A stretch of 64,000 nucleotides of DNA from Chloroflexota bacterium. GTDB taxonomy: Bacteria; Chloroflexota; Anaerolineae; Promineifilales; Promineifilaceae. The stretch is from the NCBI GenBank assembly GCA_014584575.1, contig JACTMP010000013.1:1-64000 (forward strand). The letters run 5' to 3'. Positions within the stretch are counted from its first letter, which is position 1. The number at the start of each line of letters is the position of its first letter. Positions 15,060 to 23,620 of this stretch are shown here, piece by piece. The notes beneath the pieces are model-generated. The model was not told where the DNA came from. It ran no database searches and was given only the letters and a program-made list of their open reading frames with translations. Both the position numbers and the translations under genes were made by a program.

Positions 15060-16110
15060 GAGTGAGACAACCCCACCGGCAGAAGAAACGCCCGAAACGG
15101 CCGTGCTCCCACCACGCCGCACCACGCAACTGATAGGCATTGGCCTGATCGTGCTGGCAGTGGTGATGGCCTGGCTGCTGCTGGTAGGGTACCTGGGCTA
15201 CCAGAGCGGCCAAACCCAGCTTACCACGCGCCAACAAACGGAATTGGCGGCCAATCTGGAAAGGCAGACGACGTTGGCGGCGGAAAACATGAGCGAGGGA
15301 AACTATACGCTGGCGCTGCGCCGGCTGGAATGGGTGCTGTCCCGTGAACCCCAAAATAGAGAAGCCTTACGGATGCAGGCAGAGGCGTCGCAGGCATTAG
15401 CCGCCCAAAGCCAACCCGCTATTACACCCGCCACCGCCACGCCGCCACAGCCCACCGCTACGCCTGAACCGTCACCCACTCCCGGCGCAATCAGCAGCCC
15501 GGAAACGGAGCTGCAACGGCTGCGTCGCCTGAGCGTGAACAAAGAGTGGGCCGAAGCGGTTGCCGGCCTGGTGGCTTTCCAACAGCAGCTCCCCAGCTAC
15601 GAACGCGAGGAAACCGACCGCCTGCTGTTTGATGCCTATGTGGGTTACAGCCTGAGCCTGTTTGAAAGCAATGAGTCAGAGCGTGGGCTGTACTATCTGG
15701 CGCAGGCCCAAAAATTGGGCAGCCTGCCGCAGGTGCTGCTTGATTACCAGACCTGGGCAAGATTGTATACCCAGGGCATTTCATTTTATGGCGTGAATTG
15801 GGATGCAGCTGCATATTATTTCCGCGATTTGTGCCGGGCGGCCCCCTTTTACGGCGACGCCTGCGCCAAACTGCTGACGATATTGATCGCACGCGGCGAC
15901 CAATATGCCTTTCTGGAAGATTGGTGCCCGGCGCAGCAATGGTATGAGGAAGCGTGGCGGCAATCCAATAATGGGGAGTTGGCAGGCAAATTAGAAATGG
16001 CGCGGAACGGCTGCCTGATGGCCACGCCCGTACCGGCGGAACCAATCACCGACACCGTGCCGCTGACCCATACCGTGCCCATCACCGCCGCGCCGTTTAT
16101 CATCCCTTAA
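15058..16110 (+). CDS. Membrane-anchored TPR-like protein
   Basis: A 350-residue protein with a short Pro-rich cytoplasmic start (residues 1-22), one membrane helix (LIGIGLIVLAVVMAWLLLVG, about 24-44) and an outer part made of paired helices with TPR character: NYTLALRRLEWVLSREPQN (about 82-100) and a later block around residues 150-290. A Pro/Thr linker (TATPEPSPTPGA) separates the two helical blocks, and the tail is Thr/Pro rich. I recognise no catalytic motif; it is probably a scaffold. It may be cotranscribed with the LuxR-Kelch gene, from which an 8-bp-period repeat separates it. Confidence 0.75.
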   Translation: MSETTPPAEETPETAVLPPRRTTQLIGIGLIVLAVVMAWLLLVGYLGYQSGQTQLTTRQQTELAANLERQTTLAAENMSEGNYTLALRRLEWVLSREPQNREALRMQAEASQALAAQSQPAITPATATPPQPTATPEPSPTPGAISSPETELQRLRRLSVNKEWAEAVAGLVAFQQQLPSYEREETDRLLFDAYVGYSLSLFESNESERGLYYLAQAQKLGSLPQVLLDYQTWARLYTQGISFYGVNWDAAAYYFRDLCRAAPFYGDACAKLLTILIARGDQYAFLEDWCPAQQWYEEAWRQSNNGELAGKLEMARNGCLMATPVPAEPITDTVPLTHTVPITAAPFIIP

Positions 16111-16120
16111 ACAGAAGAAT

Positions 16121-16182
16121 GTAATTGAGTAATTGGGTAATCAGGTAATTACTCGATCACTCAATTACTCTATTATCCAATT
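16121..16182. repeat. Octamer repeat hairpin (GTAATTGA/TCAATTAC)
   Basis: GTAATTGA, GTAATTGG, GTAATCAG, GTAATTAC units of eight bases are followed by TCAATTAC and related complementary words. The same family forms the hairpin at 26287-26327 and occurs at 38991-39031. Here it lies between two genes on the same strand. Confidence 0.75.
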
Positions 16183-16190
16183 GCTTTTTT

Positions 16191-17585
16191 ATGCCTGAAC
16201 TTGGAGAACCCTTAAGCGACCGCGAACTGGACGTGTTGCGCTGCCTGTCTAAAGGGGCAGGGAACAAGGAAATCGCCTCTGAACTGTTCATCAGCGAAAA
16301 CACGGTAAAGGTGCATTTGCGGAACATTTTTGCCAAGCTGGGAGTCGCCACGCGCACAGAAGCAACTACTGTGGCTTTGCAGCAAGGGCTGGTGGTGATA
16401 CCCGGTATGGAGTTGCCCGCTCAGAGCGGGACAACGGCCGTTACCCCTCCCCCCTTCACTGCACCAGAAATTGCAGCGGAATCAGATGATGCGCCGCCGG
16501 TTATGGACACGGCCGAGGCCACTCCCCCTCTTCCCGACAGCCGCCGCTGGCCGTTAGCGCTGGCGGTGGTAGGGCTGGTGGGACTGGCAATTTTGATCGT
16601 CGTGGTCATCACCAGCCGCCAAAACAGCCCGGCAGCCGCACCCACGCCGGCCCCGTTTGCGGCGGTGGAATTGGGCGAAAACTGGCAGACGATACGGCCG
16701 TTGCCCACTGCCCGCACCAATATGGCCGCCCAGGCCATCGGCACCAATGTGTACATCATCGGCGGCGAAACGGCCGATGGCGTCACTAAGACGGTGCTGG
16801 CATATGGCGCGTTTGACGGTTTATGGGCAGAAGTGGCCGCCAAGCCTACGGCCGTGACAGACGCCTCGGCTGCTACTCTATTTGGCGAGATTTTTGTGCC
16901 CGGCGGCCGCCTGGCCGATGGTCAGCCAACCAATATCTTGGAAGTGTACAGCCCCACCAATAACGCCTGGCGCGTTGCCCAGTCGCTGCCTCATCCGGTA
17001 ACCGGTGGGCTGGCGCTCTCGGACGGCAGCTATCTTTACCTGATCGGCGGCTGGGATGGGGCCAATTACCTGGATACTGTTTACCGGTATGACCCTGGGC
17101 AAGATCGCTGGCAGTTGTTGCCTCCCCTGCCCCATGCCCGCGCTTACCTGACCGGCGGCGCCGTCTTGGGCAGCCTGTATATCGTGGGCGGTTATGACGG
17201 CGAAAACATTGTGGCCTCGTGTGATCAGTTTAACCCGCAAACCAATGAATGGCAGAGCTGCCCCCCGATGCTGCGTCCCCGCGCCAGGGCCGGCGCGGCT
17301 GCCATTCTAAACAAGCTGTATGTGGTGGCCGGCGAACAACCCGCCGGAGATTCGGCGCCCTATAGTGAACTATATGATCCGGTCAGCCAGCAGTGGACGA
17401 TTTTGAATACGCCGGTACTGGCCAATGGCGCTACCTGGGACGGCTTTGGTGCGGCCCATGTGGAGACGCGATTGTATATGTTGGGGGGAGAACAAAATGG
17501 CACACCGGTAGCCGATTCCTACCAGTATTCGCCGCTGATTTACCAGACTTTTATTCCGGCCGCCTCGTCGGGAGGGGGGGAGTGA
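16191..17585 (+). CDS. Membrane-bound LuxR-type HTH protein with external Kelch repeats
   Basis: A 464-residue protein with three parts. Residues 5-65 are a LuxR/GerE helix-turn-helix (LSDRELDVLRCLSKGAGNKE, then ISENTVKVHLRNIFAKLGV). A linker leads to one membrane helix (LALAVVGLVGLAILIVVVI, about 122-142). Residues about 165-455 form five or six Kelch blades (VYIIGGETADG, LYLIGGWDGANY, LYIVGGYDGENI, LYVVAGEQPAGD, LYMLGGEQNG). This places a DNA-binding domain inside and a beta-propeller outside, a one-component transmembrane regulator in the manner of CadC/ToxR but with different domains. The ligand is unknown. ATG 16191 has no clear ribosome site. Confidence 0.88.
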   Translation: MPELGEPLSDRELDVLRCLSKGAGNKEIASELFISENTVKVHLRNIFAKLGVATRTEATTVALQQGLVVIPGMELPAQSGTTAVTPPPFTAPEIAAESDDAPPVMDTAEATPPLPDSRRWPLALAVVGLVGLAILIVVVITSRQNSPAAAPTPAPFAAVELGENWQTIRPLPTARTNMAAQAIGTNVYIIGGETADGVTKTVLAYGAFDGLWAEVAAKPTAVTDASAATLFGEIFVPGGRLADGQPTNILEVYSPTNNAWRVAQSLPHPVTGGLALSDGSYLYLIGGWDGANYLDTVYRYDPGQDRWQLLPPLPHARAYLTGGAVLGSLYIVGGYDGENIVASCDQFNPQTNEWQSCPPMLRPRARAGAAAILNKLYVVAGEQPAGDSAPYSELYDPVSQQWTILNTPVLANGATWDGFGAAHVETRLYMLGGEQNGTPVADSYQYSPLIYQTFIPAASSGGGE

Positions 17586-17589
17586 GAGA

Positions 17590-17620
17590 GGGTTATCGGT
17601 TATCGGTGGGCGGTGGTCGG
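17590..17620. repeat. GGTTATC/GGTGGTC heptamers
   Basis: GGTTATC, GGTTATC, GGTGGGC, GGTGGTC, GGTGA: four clean heptamers after the Kelch-protein stop codon, in the space between two convergent genes. Confidence 0.75.
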
Positions 17621-17649
17621 TGAGGGAGACCCTTCGCGCCCTTCGCAGA

Positions 17650-17958
17650 TCATTCAGAAAAAGATTCGGCAAAGAACCAGGTAATGATGTTAGCTTCGGC
17701 CCAGGGTTTGAGAGCTTGAATTAGTTGGATGCCTGTTTCGCTGACGACGGCCGTTTGAAACGCCATCTCATCCTCAAAATAGAGTTCCAACATCAGATGG
17801 TAGCGGGATTGCCCGCCTGGTTTGCGGCTGATGCGGCTGACTTCGCGGTGGCGCAGGTTGGGCAGCGCTTCTGCCAGCGGCAAATGTGTGCCGGAAAAAA
17901 ACGTTTCCAGTTTGGCTTCATCGTCTACTTTGCGGTAAATGGTGACGAATTTGTACAT
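17650..17958 (-). CDS. EthD-family protein
   Basis: A 102-residue protein of the EthD dimeric alpha-beta-barrel family. It opens with MYKFVTIYRKVDD, then FFSGTHLPLAEALP, which matches the xHxPL signature of the family, and RYHLMLELYFEDEMAFQTA in the second half. Family members include EthD, needed for degradation of ethyl tert-butyl ether, and many uncharacterised proteins; the function here is unknown. It is convergent with the LuxR-Kelch gene. A heptamer hairpin separates it from the cytochrome gene behind it. Confidence 0.8.
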   Translation of the reverse strand: MYKFVTIYRKVDDEAKLETFFSGTHLPLAEALPNLRHREVSRISRKPGGQSRYHLMLELYFEDEMAFQTAVVSETGIQLIQALKPWAEANIITWFFAESFSE

Positions 17959-17960
17959 AA

Positions 17961-18015
17961 GAGATTGGAGATTAGAGATTGGGGATTAGAGAGGGCTTTC
18001 TCCGTAATCTCCCAA
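17961..18015. repeat. AGATTGG heptamer hairpin
   Basis: AGATTGG, AGATTAG, AGATTGG, GGATTAG followed by GTAATCTCCCAATTTA. It sits between the c-type cytochrome stop codon and the EthD gene start, and both genes are read on the minus strand. Confidence 0.75.
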
Positions 18016-18016
18016 T

Positions 18017-19777
18017 TTAGCCAGGCCAGATAGCCATCAATTCTTGTTTTAATTGTTCCCGCTGTCGCCGGTACTCACCTTCGCTGATTTGTCCGGCGGC
18101 GTAGGCGTCATCCAGGGCGGCAATTGTTTGTAAGATAGCGTGGGGATCAGCGTGAACGGCCGTCACAGGCTCACCATCCCGCCACTTTTTCACCACCACC
18201 ATCATCGCCGCGCCCGCGATGCCTAAGGCCACCAGACCGATGATCAATTCCTGGGTATCGTTACGGGCCAGCATGGTGTTGCCCTGGGCGTCCGCGAGTT
18301 GGGTGGGACGGCCGTTTAACTCCAACAACAACGACTCTGGATTGGCCGAATTGCTGTAACTGTAGGCCACGAATGAGCCGCTGCCCATCTGCTGGTTGCC
18401 CTGACTTTGCCAGCCTTCGCCGCCCAACCGGACGCCAACGTCAGGCACAATGGCCGTCGCCCCGACCAATGGGTATACCAGAGGGTGGGCCAGCCGCATC
18501 CCGTCTTCATAAGGCAACTGGTAACTGACAAGTAATAGGGTACTGCCGTCGCCGGGACGCAGCGGCACGGTGTCTGCAAACCCTGTTTCCGTCTGAATCA
18601 CTTCCGTAGCCGGTGAAAAATTCTCCATCGAGCCAAAGGAGCGGCGGAAATCTATATTTTCCGCCCCGGCAGGCAAAAATAGCTGCACCACGCCATCGGC
18701 AAAATCACCGGTTTCGCCCACAAAGACGGCGTTGGCGCTGTTGTTGAAGATATATAGCTCCGACACCTGCAAGCCATCGGCGGCGAAGTTGAGGATCATG
18801 TGAATCTGGCCGATGGCGACGACGCCGGGATCGGCGGTGGTGTCATAGACGATGACGGGCATGTTGAGTTCTGGCTGCGTGCGATCCAGCCGGTTGGGGT
18901 TGCTGTTGAAGGTCAGGTCGTTATAGTCGGTGGTGACCAGGTATACCCAGTCTGGTAGCACATTTTCCAGGTTGAAGGTGTAACGGCCGTCCGCGCCAAT
19001 CGTCGTGGTCATGATCATGGTTTGGGCGAAATTGGTGTTAAACGCACGCAGGATGGCTTCGCCGCCGGTCACTTCGGTGGAGGTAGTGCCATTGACCACC
19101 AGGCCGGTAATGGTGGCGGCGGGAATGGGGTCAAAAGCGGACAGGGGATTGGCATAGGTGTACTGTTGGGCACGGCCGTAGTCCACCACACTTAACTTTT
19201 CCGCCGTCGTCAACCCAGACACATCCACACCCCAACTGCCGCTTTCCAGGTCGGCCAGGGCGCTCTGGTTGCTGTGCGTAAACCAGTATTCCAGGCCGGG
19301 CATATCGGCCGGGTCGCCGCCCAGGTCAGTAAAGAGCGTTTCACCCTGCGCCAGGGCAGCAGGCGTCACGCCAAAACTATAGACAGCGGCGATCAAATCC
19401 CAGATTTGCTCTTCATTGAGCGGATTGGATGAAGTCGTGCCAAAAGGCGGCATCCCGTTAGCCAGGCTGCCGTTGCTGATCACATCAAACATCAACTGCG
19501 GCTCGGCGACCAGATGGTAGGCGGGGTCGGTGAAGTCGCGCGGCTCCTGCCCGGCGTCTAGCGCCTGCTGCCCGTCGCCCGCGCCCAGCGGCCCGTGGCA
19601 AACCACGCACCGCTCGTTGTAGATCGTCATCCCGGCAGCAGCGTCCGGCGGCGCCAGCGGCATTATCGGCGCCTGAGCGGTGGTTGTTTTACCGATGAGT
19701 AATAGGAGGAAAATGGGAATGGAAACGGCCGTAGCCCACAAATAAGCTCTAGAGTTCAACAGATTTTTCGGGAACAT
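18017..19777 (-). CDS. Membrane-anchored c-type cytochrome with C-terminal SHOCT-like motif
   Basis: A 586-residue protein. An N-terminal membrane helix (LWATAVSIPIFLLLLIG) leads to a class I cytochrome c domain with the haem site CVVCH (C57, C60, H61) and a candidate axial Met in GSLANGMPPFG (about residue 109). A long beta-rich outer region follows (about 200-500). A second membrane helix near residue 515 leads to a cytoplasmic tail with a short SHOCT-like helical hairpin (ALDDAYAAGQISEGEYRRQR). It is the last gene of the cytochrome maturation cluster and overlaps the gene before it by 29 bases, so it is likely a client and electron carrier. Its redox partner is unknown. Confidence 0.85.
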   Translation of the reverse strand: MFPKNLLNSRAYLWATAVSIPIFLLLLIGKTTTAQAPIMPLAPPDAAAGMTIYNERCVVCHGPLGAGDGQQALDAGQEPRDFTDPAYHLVAEPQLMFDVISNGSLANGMPPFGTTSSNPLNEEQIWDLIAAVYSFGVTPAALAQGETLFTDLGGDPADMPGLEYWFTHSNQSALADLESGSWGVDVSGLTTAEKLSVVDYGRAQQYTYANPLSAFDPIPAATITGLVVNGTTSTEVTGGEAILRAFNTNFAQTMIMTTTIGADGRYTFNLENVLPDWVYLVTTDYNDLTFNSNPNRLDRTQPELNMPVIVYDTTADPGVVAIGQIHMILNFAADGLQVSELYIFNNSANAVFVGETGDFADGVVQLFLPAGAENIDFRRSFGSMENFSPATEVIQTETGFADTVPLRPGDGSTLLLVSYQLPYEDGMRLAHPLVYPLVGATAIVPDVGVRLGGEGWQSQGNQQMGSGSFVAYSYSNSANPESLLLELNGRPTQLADAQGNTMLARNDTQELIIGLVALGIAGAAMMVVVKKWRDGEPVTAVHADPHAILQTIAALDDAYAAGQISEGEYRRQREQLKQELMAIWPG

Positions 19778-20306
19778 GACCGGTTTCTGCCTCCAATCTG
19801 TTGTTGAGTTTGTGGCCGCAGAGGGCGCAGAACTTGTCGCCGGGGTCTATAGCCGCGCCGCACTGGGTACAGAAACGGTTGTGCCCATTGCCGCTGGTGG
19901 GTACGGCCGATACCACCGCCGTTGGCGCCGCCACCGGAGCCGCCGCTACCGGAGCCACGACCGGAACGGCCGTAGCCTGACCGCGCAATTGGGCAATGGC
20001 AGCTTCAATGTCTGCATCCATCGCCGTCATTTCCGGCAGGGTGTCTAATTGCGCCAGGATCGTAGCCGTTTCGGCCACCATGGCCGCACGCTGTGGGTGA
20101 TACACCTCTTCCGGCAGTTTGCCCGTCTCGTAATCAAAATCCAGCGCCATTATTTCGGCCAGCATGGCCTCTTTTTGCGCCAATAGGCGCTGACCATCGG
20201 TGCGCGGGCGCGGTGTAACCGACGTACGCTGCAAAAAGGGGCGGCCCACAAACAGCAGCACCAGCATGAGCAGGGCCAACCCTAACAATATGGAACCTGT
20301 ACTCAT
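19749..20306 (-). CDS. CcmI-like membrane protein with zinc ribbon
   Basis: A 185-residue protein. The N-terminal membrane helix (ILLGLALLMLVLLFVGRPF) and the following helical stretch (LLAQKEAMLAEIMALDFDYE, then TGKLPEEVYHPQRAA) match the first half of CcmI-type cytochrome c assembly proteins. An Ala/Val/Pro linker then leads to a C-terminal zinc ribbon, FCTQCGAAIDPGDKFCALCG (C146, C149, C160, C163), in place of the TPR domain of proteobacterial CcmI. It overlaps ccmG by 4 bases and the cytochrome gene by 29. The zinc ribbon would lie on the cytoplasmic side or outside depending on orientation, which I cannot fix. Confidence 0.78.
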   Translation of the reverse strand: MSTGSILLGLALLMLVLLFVGRPFLQRTSVTPRPRTDGQRLLAQKEAMLAEIMALDFDYETGKLPEEVYHPQRAAMVAETATILAQLDTLPEMTAMDADIEAAIAQLRGQATAVPVVAPVAAAPVAAPTAVVSAVPTSGNGHNRFCTQCGAAIDPGDKFCALCGHKLNNRLEAETGHVPEKSVEL

Positions 20307-20911
20307 GATCCCCCTTCCCTGGCCTGGGCAATCACACGATCCAGGGTCGTCTGGTTAATTGGCCCAATATGGACGTAGACGATCTTGCCATCTGGCCCAA
20401 TGACAAATGTTTCCGGCACGCCGGTGATTTCGTAGCTGCTGGAAATTCGGGTACCCAGATCGGGCGCATGGGGGTAAGAGACGCCAAACTCTTCCATATA
20501 AGCCAGTGAATTTGGCTCCACATCCACATAGGCTACACCCAAGAAAACTACACCATCGTCAGCGTACTGGCGGGCGGCGTTTTCCAGCACGTCCGCTTCG
20601 TAGCGGCACTCCACACACCAGGAAGCCCAGAAGTTTAGCACCACCACTTTGCCACGCAGGTCATCCAGGCTGACGCTGGGCTGCCCTTCCCACTCATAAC
20701 CGGTGAAAAATTCCACCGTAAAATTGGGAGCCACTTCACCCACTTCGGGGCGGGGGGCATTGGCTTTGATCAGGCCCCAACCCAGGAGCGCCAGGACGCC
20801 CAAAGCCACCGCCCACATGGCTACGGCCGTCCAGCGGATGCCACGTTTGCCGGTTTCCGTCGCGGCCGGTTCGTCCGATTCAATTTCTGGTAACTGCACA
20901 GTATCCGTCAT
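20303..20911 (-). CDS. ccmG: Thiol-disulfide oxidoreductase CcmG/ResA type
   Basis: A 202-residue membrane-anchored thioredoxin-fold protein. One membrane helix (about residues 28-48) precedes a TlpA/ResA domain with the active site WASWCVECRYEAD (C99, C102) and the cis-Pro loop TGVPETFVIGPDGKIVY. CcmG keeps the apocytochrome CxxCH cysteines reduced for haem attachment. It overlaps the CcmI-like gene by 4 bases and follows ccmH closely, so it is part of the maturation operon. The VEC dipeptide between the two Cys is acidic, as in ResA and CcmG. Confidence 0.9.
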   Translation of the reverse strand: MTDTVQLPEIESDEPAATETGKRGIRWTAVAMWAVALGVLALLGWGLIKANAPRPEVGEVAPNFTVEFFTGYEWEGQPSVSLDDLRGKVVVLNFWASWCVECRYEADVLENAARQYADDGVVFLGVAYVDVEPNSLAYMEEFGVSYPHAPDLGTRISSSYEITGVPETFVIGPDGKIVYVHIGPINQTTLDRVIAQAREGGS

Positions 20912-20960
20912 CTCTCACTCTTTTGGTGCGCGTGGCGTAGTCAACGACGCCCCACACTTT

Positions 20961-21503
20961 CTATTTTCTGGCCTGTAATTCCTCTTCCACCCGCGCCAGA
21001 TAATCGGCGCCATAATCGCCGCCGGTTTCAAATGGGGTAGCCGGTTGGGGCGCAGAGGCCGCTGCCAGTGGTGAAGGGGTGGCGGGCACGGCCGTAGCCA
21101 CCCCTTCACCCTCTTGCCGCAAATGGCGTACATAGCGAAAAAAGAGTACACCACCCACCGCCACACCAATAACCGGCAGCACCCACAAAATCAAGTTAAA
21201 ACCGCGTTTAGGGGGATCGGCCAAAACGCCATCGCCATATTGCCGGGCAAAATACTCATGGATTTCGGCCGGGGTTTTACCCTCCGCCAGTTGCGCCCGG
21301 ATCAATTCGCGCCAATCGGCGCAAGCCTTGGTGGGGCACACATCCAGCGGCGTACTTTCACACACCGGGCAAAACACATCTTTGGCCACGGCGTTGACCT
21401 CATCATCCGTTACTTCCCCGCTCTGCGCCGTTGCTATCCCGGTTGTAAACAAGAATAAAGTAAACAGTAAGCAGTAAGCAGTAAGCAGTAGACCGTTTTT
21501 CAC
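20961..21503 (-). CDS. ccmH: Cytochrome c maturation protein CcmH
   Basis: A 180-residue CcmH/CycL. After a signal sequence, the conserved domain has the redox motif VFCPVCESTPLDVCPTKAC (C45, C48) and the helical hairpin with LIRAQLAEGKTPAEIHEYF and QYGDGVLADPPKRGF, then a membrane helix (LILWVLPVIGVAVGGVLFF). It reduces or holds apocytochrome cysteines for ligation. The signal peptide is unusual: LLLTAYCLLFTLF is encoded by tandem TAAGCAG heptamers (bottom strand). The start is GTG 21503. In this cluster it lies between ccmF and ccmG. Confidence 0.92.
   Translation of the reverse strand: MKNGLLLTAYCLLFTLFLFTTGIATAQSGEVTDDEVNAVAKDVFCPVCESTPLDVCPTKACADWRELIRAQLAEGKTPAEIHEYFARQYGDGVLADPPKRGFNLILWVLPVIGVAVGGVLFFRYVRHLRQEGEGVATAVPATPSPLAAASAPQPATPFETGGDYGADYLARVEEELQARK
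21461..21488. repeat. TAAGCAG heptamers encoding the CcmH signal peptide
   Basis: Four units, TAAACAG, TAAGCAG, TAAGCAG, TAAGCAG, read on the minus strand as CTGCTTACTGCTTACTG. They code for the hydrophobic core of the CcmH leader. A second array with seven-base spacing (ACATGAC, ACGTGAC, ACCTGCC, ACATGAC) lies at about 21526-21553, between ccmF and ccmH. Confidence 0.85.
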
Positions 21504-21554
21504 CTTATCACCCCATCACTCGCCACATGACACGTGACACCTGCCACATGACAC

Positions 21555-23555
21555 CTAATCCCCCCCCGCCAGCACCGTCTGGTGTGGCCGGGATACTGTG
21601 ACCAGTTCTTCTTTGCGATCCGGCCAGGCGGCGATGAGGGTGCCAATGACAAAGATGATGCCGCCGGCCCAGACCCAGTTCACCAGCGGATTCAGATAAA
21701 CGCGGAAGGTGGCCTGGTCAGAGGAGGTTGGCTCCCAATTGATCATCAGGATGTAGAAATCTTCGCTAATCGTGGAACGCGCGTCGGGGATGGTCATGGG
21801 CTGGTTGGTGCGGGTATACAGTTCGGTGCGGGGGTAGTATTGGCCAACGTAACGGCCGTCGGCATACACATCCACCGTCGCCTGCGTAATCAGTAAATCA
21901 TCCGGTCCTGGAAAACGGGTCGCGCCCAGGAACTGCATCTCATAATGCCCCAACGAGAGCGTATCCCCTACCGACAAACGAATCTGCGTCTGCTGCTGGA
22001 ACAGTTCCATGCCAATGATGCCAAAGCCCATGACGATAACGCCCATATGAATCCAATAGCCACCATAGCGCCGTCGGTTACGGCTCATCAAGGTAGTAAA
22101 TGCTGTCCAGGGCGCTTCGCCTTTGGCTTTCATGCGACCGCGTGTTCCTTTCCAGAACTCCAACAGCGTCAGGATGGCCGCAAAAGAAACCACCCACAAC
22201 CCCAACAGCGCCCGCCAGTCACGTATCCCCAGTACAACCAGAATGCCAATAAAAATGAGCGCCGCCAACGCCGGCCAGCGCATCCCCATGCCAATACGCT
22301 GGGCGCTGGTGCGGTACCACATCGTCAGCGGGGCCACACCCATCAGCAGCATCAAAACCGCAAACAACGGCCCCAACGCCTGCTCATAAACGGGCGGCCC
22401 AACAAACCCCTTTTCGCCGGTAAACAGTTCGGAAAAGATGGGGTAATAGGTAAACAGGAATACCACCGCCAGGATGGCCAGAATGAGAAAGTTATTGTAT
22501 AGGAACGCCGCTTCACGGGAGAGAAACGAGTTCAGGTGATTCTTCGATTTCAACGCTTCGTGCCGCTTACTCAGCCAAAAGACCGAGAAGACAAACATGA
22601 TGGCAATGAAACCAAAAAAGAGTGGGCCGATGGCCGATTGGGCAAAAGAATGCACCGAGGAGATAACACCGCTACGCACGATAAAAGTGCCAGAGATGAC
22701 CAGACAGTACGTCAGCACAATCAGGGACATGTTCCACATCTTGAACATATCCCGTTTTTCCTGAATCATCACCGAATGTAGAAAGGCGGTGCCTGCCAGC
22801 CAGGGCATGAGCGAGGCATTTTCCACCGGGTCCCAGGCCCAATAGCCACCCCAACCCAACACGTCATAGGCCCAACGGCCGCCCAGGATCAGCCCCAGGC
22901 TCAGAAACAGCCAGGCCACCAGCGTCCAGCGCCGCGTCAGGCGAATCCAGGTGTCGTCCAGCTTGCCGGACATGAGCGCCGCCATGGCAAAGGCGTAGGG
23001 GATGGTAAAACCAACAAACCCCAGATAGAGCATGGGGGGATGGATGATCATGCCGGGGTGACGTAGCAGGGGATTCAACCCATTGCCGTCCGGCGGCACA
23101 AACGCCAGCCGGTTAAAGGGGTTTTCCACGAACAGGGAAAGTCCCAGGAAAAATATCTGGGTAAAGCTGGCGACCATGATGGCGTAAGGCATCAGTTCCC
23201 GCTGGCGCCGCCAGTTGCGCATCATGGCAGCGGCCGTAAATACGGCCAACAAGAGGTTCCAAAATAGAAGTGACCCGGCCTGTCCACCCCATAACGCCGT
23301 CACTTTGAGATAGTCCGGCATACCAATACTGCTGACACGCCATACATATTCCACCGAAAAGTCACTGCGCAGCAGGGAAATCACCAGCAAGAAACAGGCC
23401 AGGCCAACCAGGGGCAATGTGATAATGGTAGCATTGCGGGCGCTTTCCACCCAACGGGGCTGGTCGGTGCGATGACCATACCAGGCAGCCACGGCGGCGT
23501 ACACGGCCATGCCAAACGCAAACATCAGTGCCATATAACCAAGATCAGGAATCAT
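21555..23555 (-). CDS. ccmF: Cytochrome c haem lyase subunit CcmF
   Basis: A 666-residue polytopic membrane protein of the CcmF/CcmC/NrfE family. About 14-15 helices are visible. The haem-handling WWD motif reads WGGYWAWDPVENASLMPWL (about residues 244-262). External His ligands of the family are plausible at HPGMIIHPPMLYLG and LHSVMIQEK. The C-terminal soluble loop (about 545-620) precedes the last helix. CcmF transfers haem from CcmE to the apocytochrome. The ATG is preceded by a heptamer repeat and has no ribosome site. It follows ccmE directly in transcription order. No ccmA, ccmB or ccmC lies in the window. Confidence 0.93.
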   Translation of the reverse strand: MIPDLGYMALMFAFGMAVYAAVAAWYGHRTDQPRWVESARNATIITLPLVGLACFLLVISLLRSDFSVEYVWRVSSIGMPDYLKVTALWGGQAGSLLFWNLLLAVFTAAAMMRNWRRQRELMPYAIMVASFTQIFFLGLSLFVENPFNRLAFVPPDGNGLNPLLRHPGMIIHPPMLYLGFVGFTIPYAFAMAALMSGKLDDTWIRLTRRWTLVAWLFLSLGLILGGRWAYDVLGWGGYWAWDPVENASLMPWLAGTAFLHSVMIQEKRDMFKMWNMSLIVLTYCLVISGTFIVRSGVISSVHSFAQSAIGPLFFGFIAIMFVFSVFWLSKRHEALKSKNHLNSFLSREAAFLYNNFLILAILAVVFLFTYYPIFSELFTGEKGFVGPPVYEQALGPLFAVLMLLMGVAPLTMWYRTSAQRIGMGMRWPALAALIFIGILVVLGIRDWRALLGLWVVSFAAILTLLEFWKGTRGRMKAKGEAPWTAFTTLMSRNRRRYGGYWIHMGVIVMGFGIIGMELFQQQTQIRLSVGDTLSLGHYEMQFLGATRFPGPDDLLITQATVDVYADGRYVGQYYPRTELYTRTNQPMTIPDARSTISEDFYILMINWEPTSSDQATFRVYLNPLVNWVWAGGIIFVIGTLIAAWPDRKEELVTVSRPHQTVLAGGD

Positions 23556-23557
23556 AG

Positions 23558-23620
23558 GAAATTACCAATTATGAATTATGAACTATGAAATTCACGCATC
23601 ACGCATCACGGATTCGGATT
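23558..23620. repeat. Nine consecutive heptamers between ccmE and ccmF
   Basis: Units GAAATTA, CCAATTA, TGAATTA, TGAACTA, TGAAATT, CACGCAT, CACGCAT, CACGGAT, TCGGATT. The array includes the stop codon of ccmE (23606-23608) and codes for its last residues HNPNP. Confidence 0.85.
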
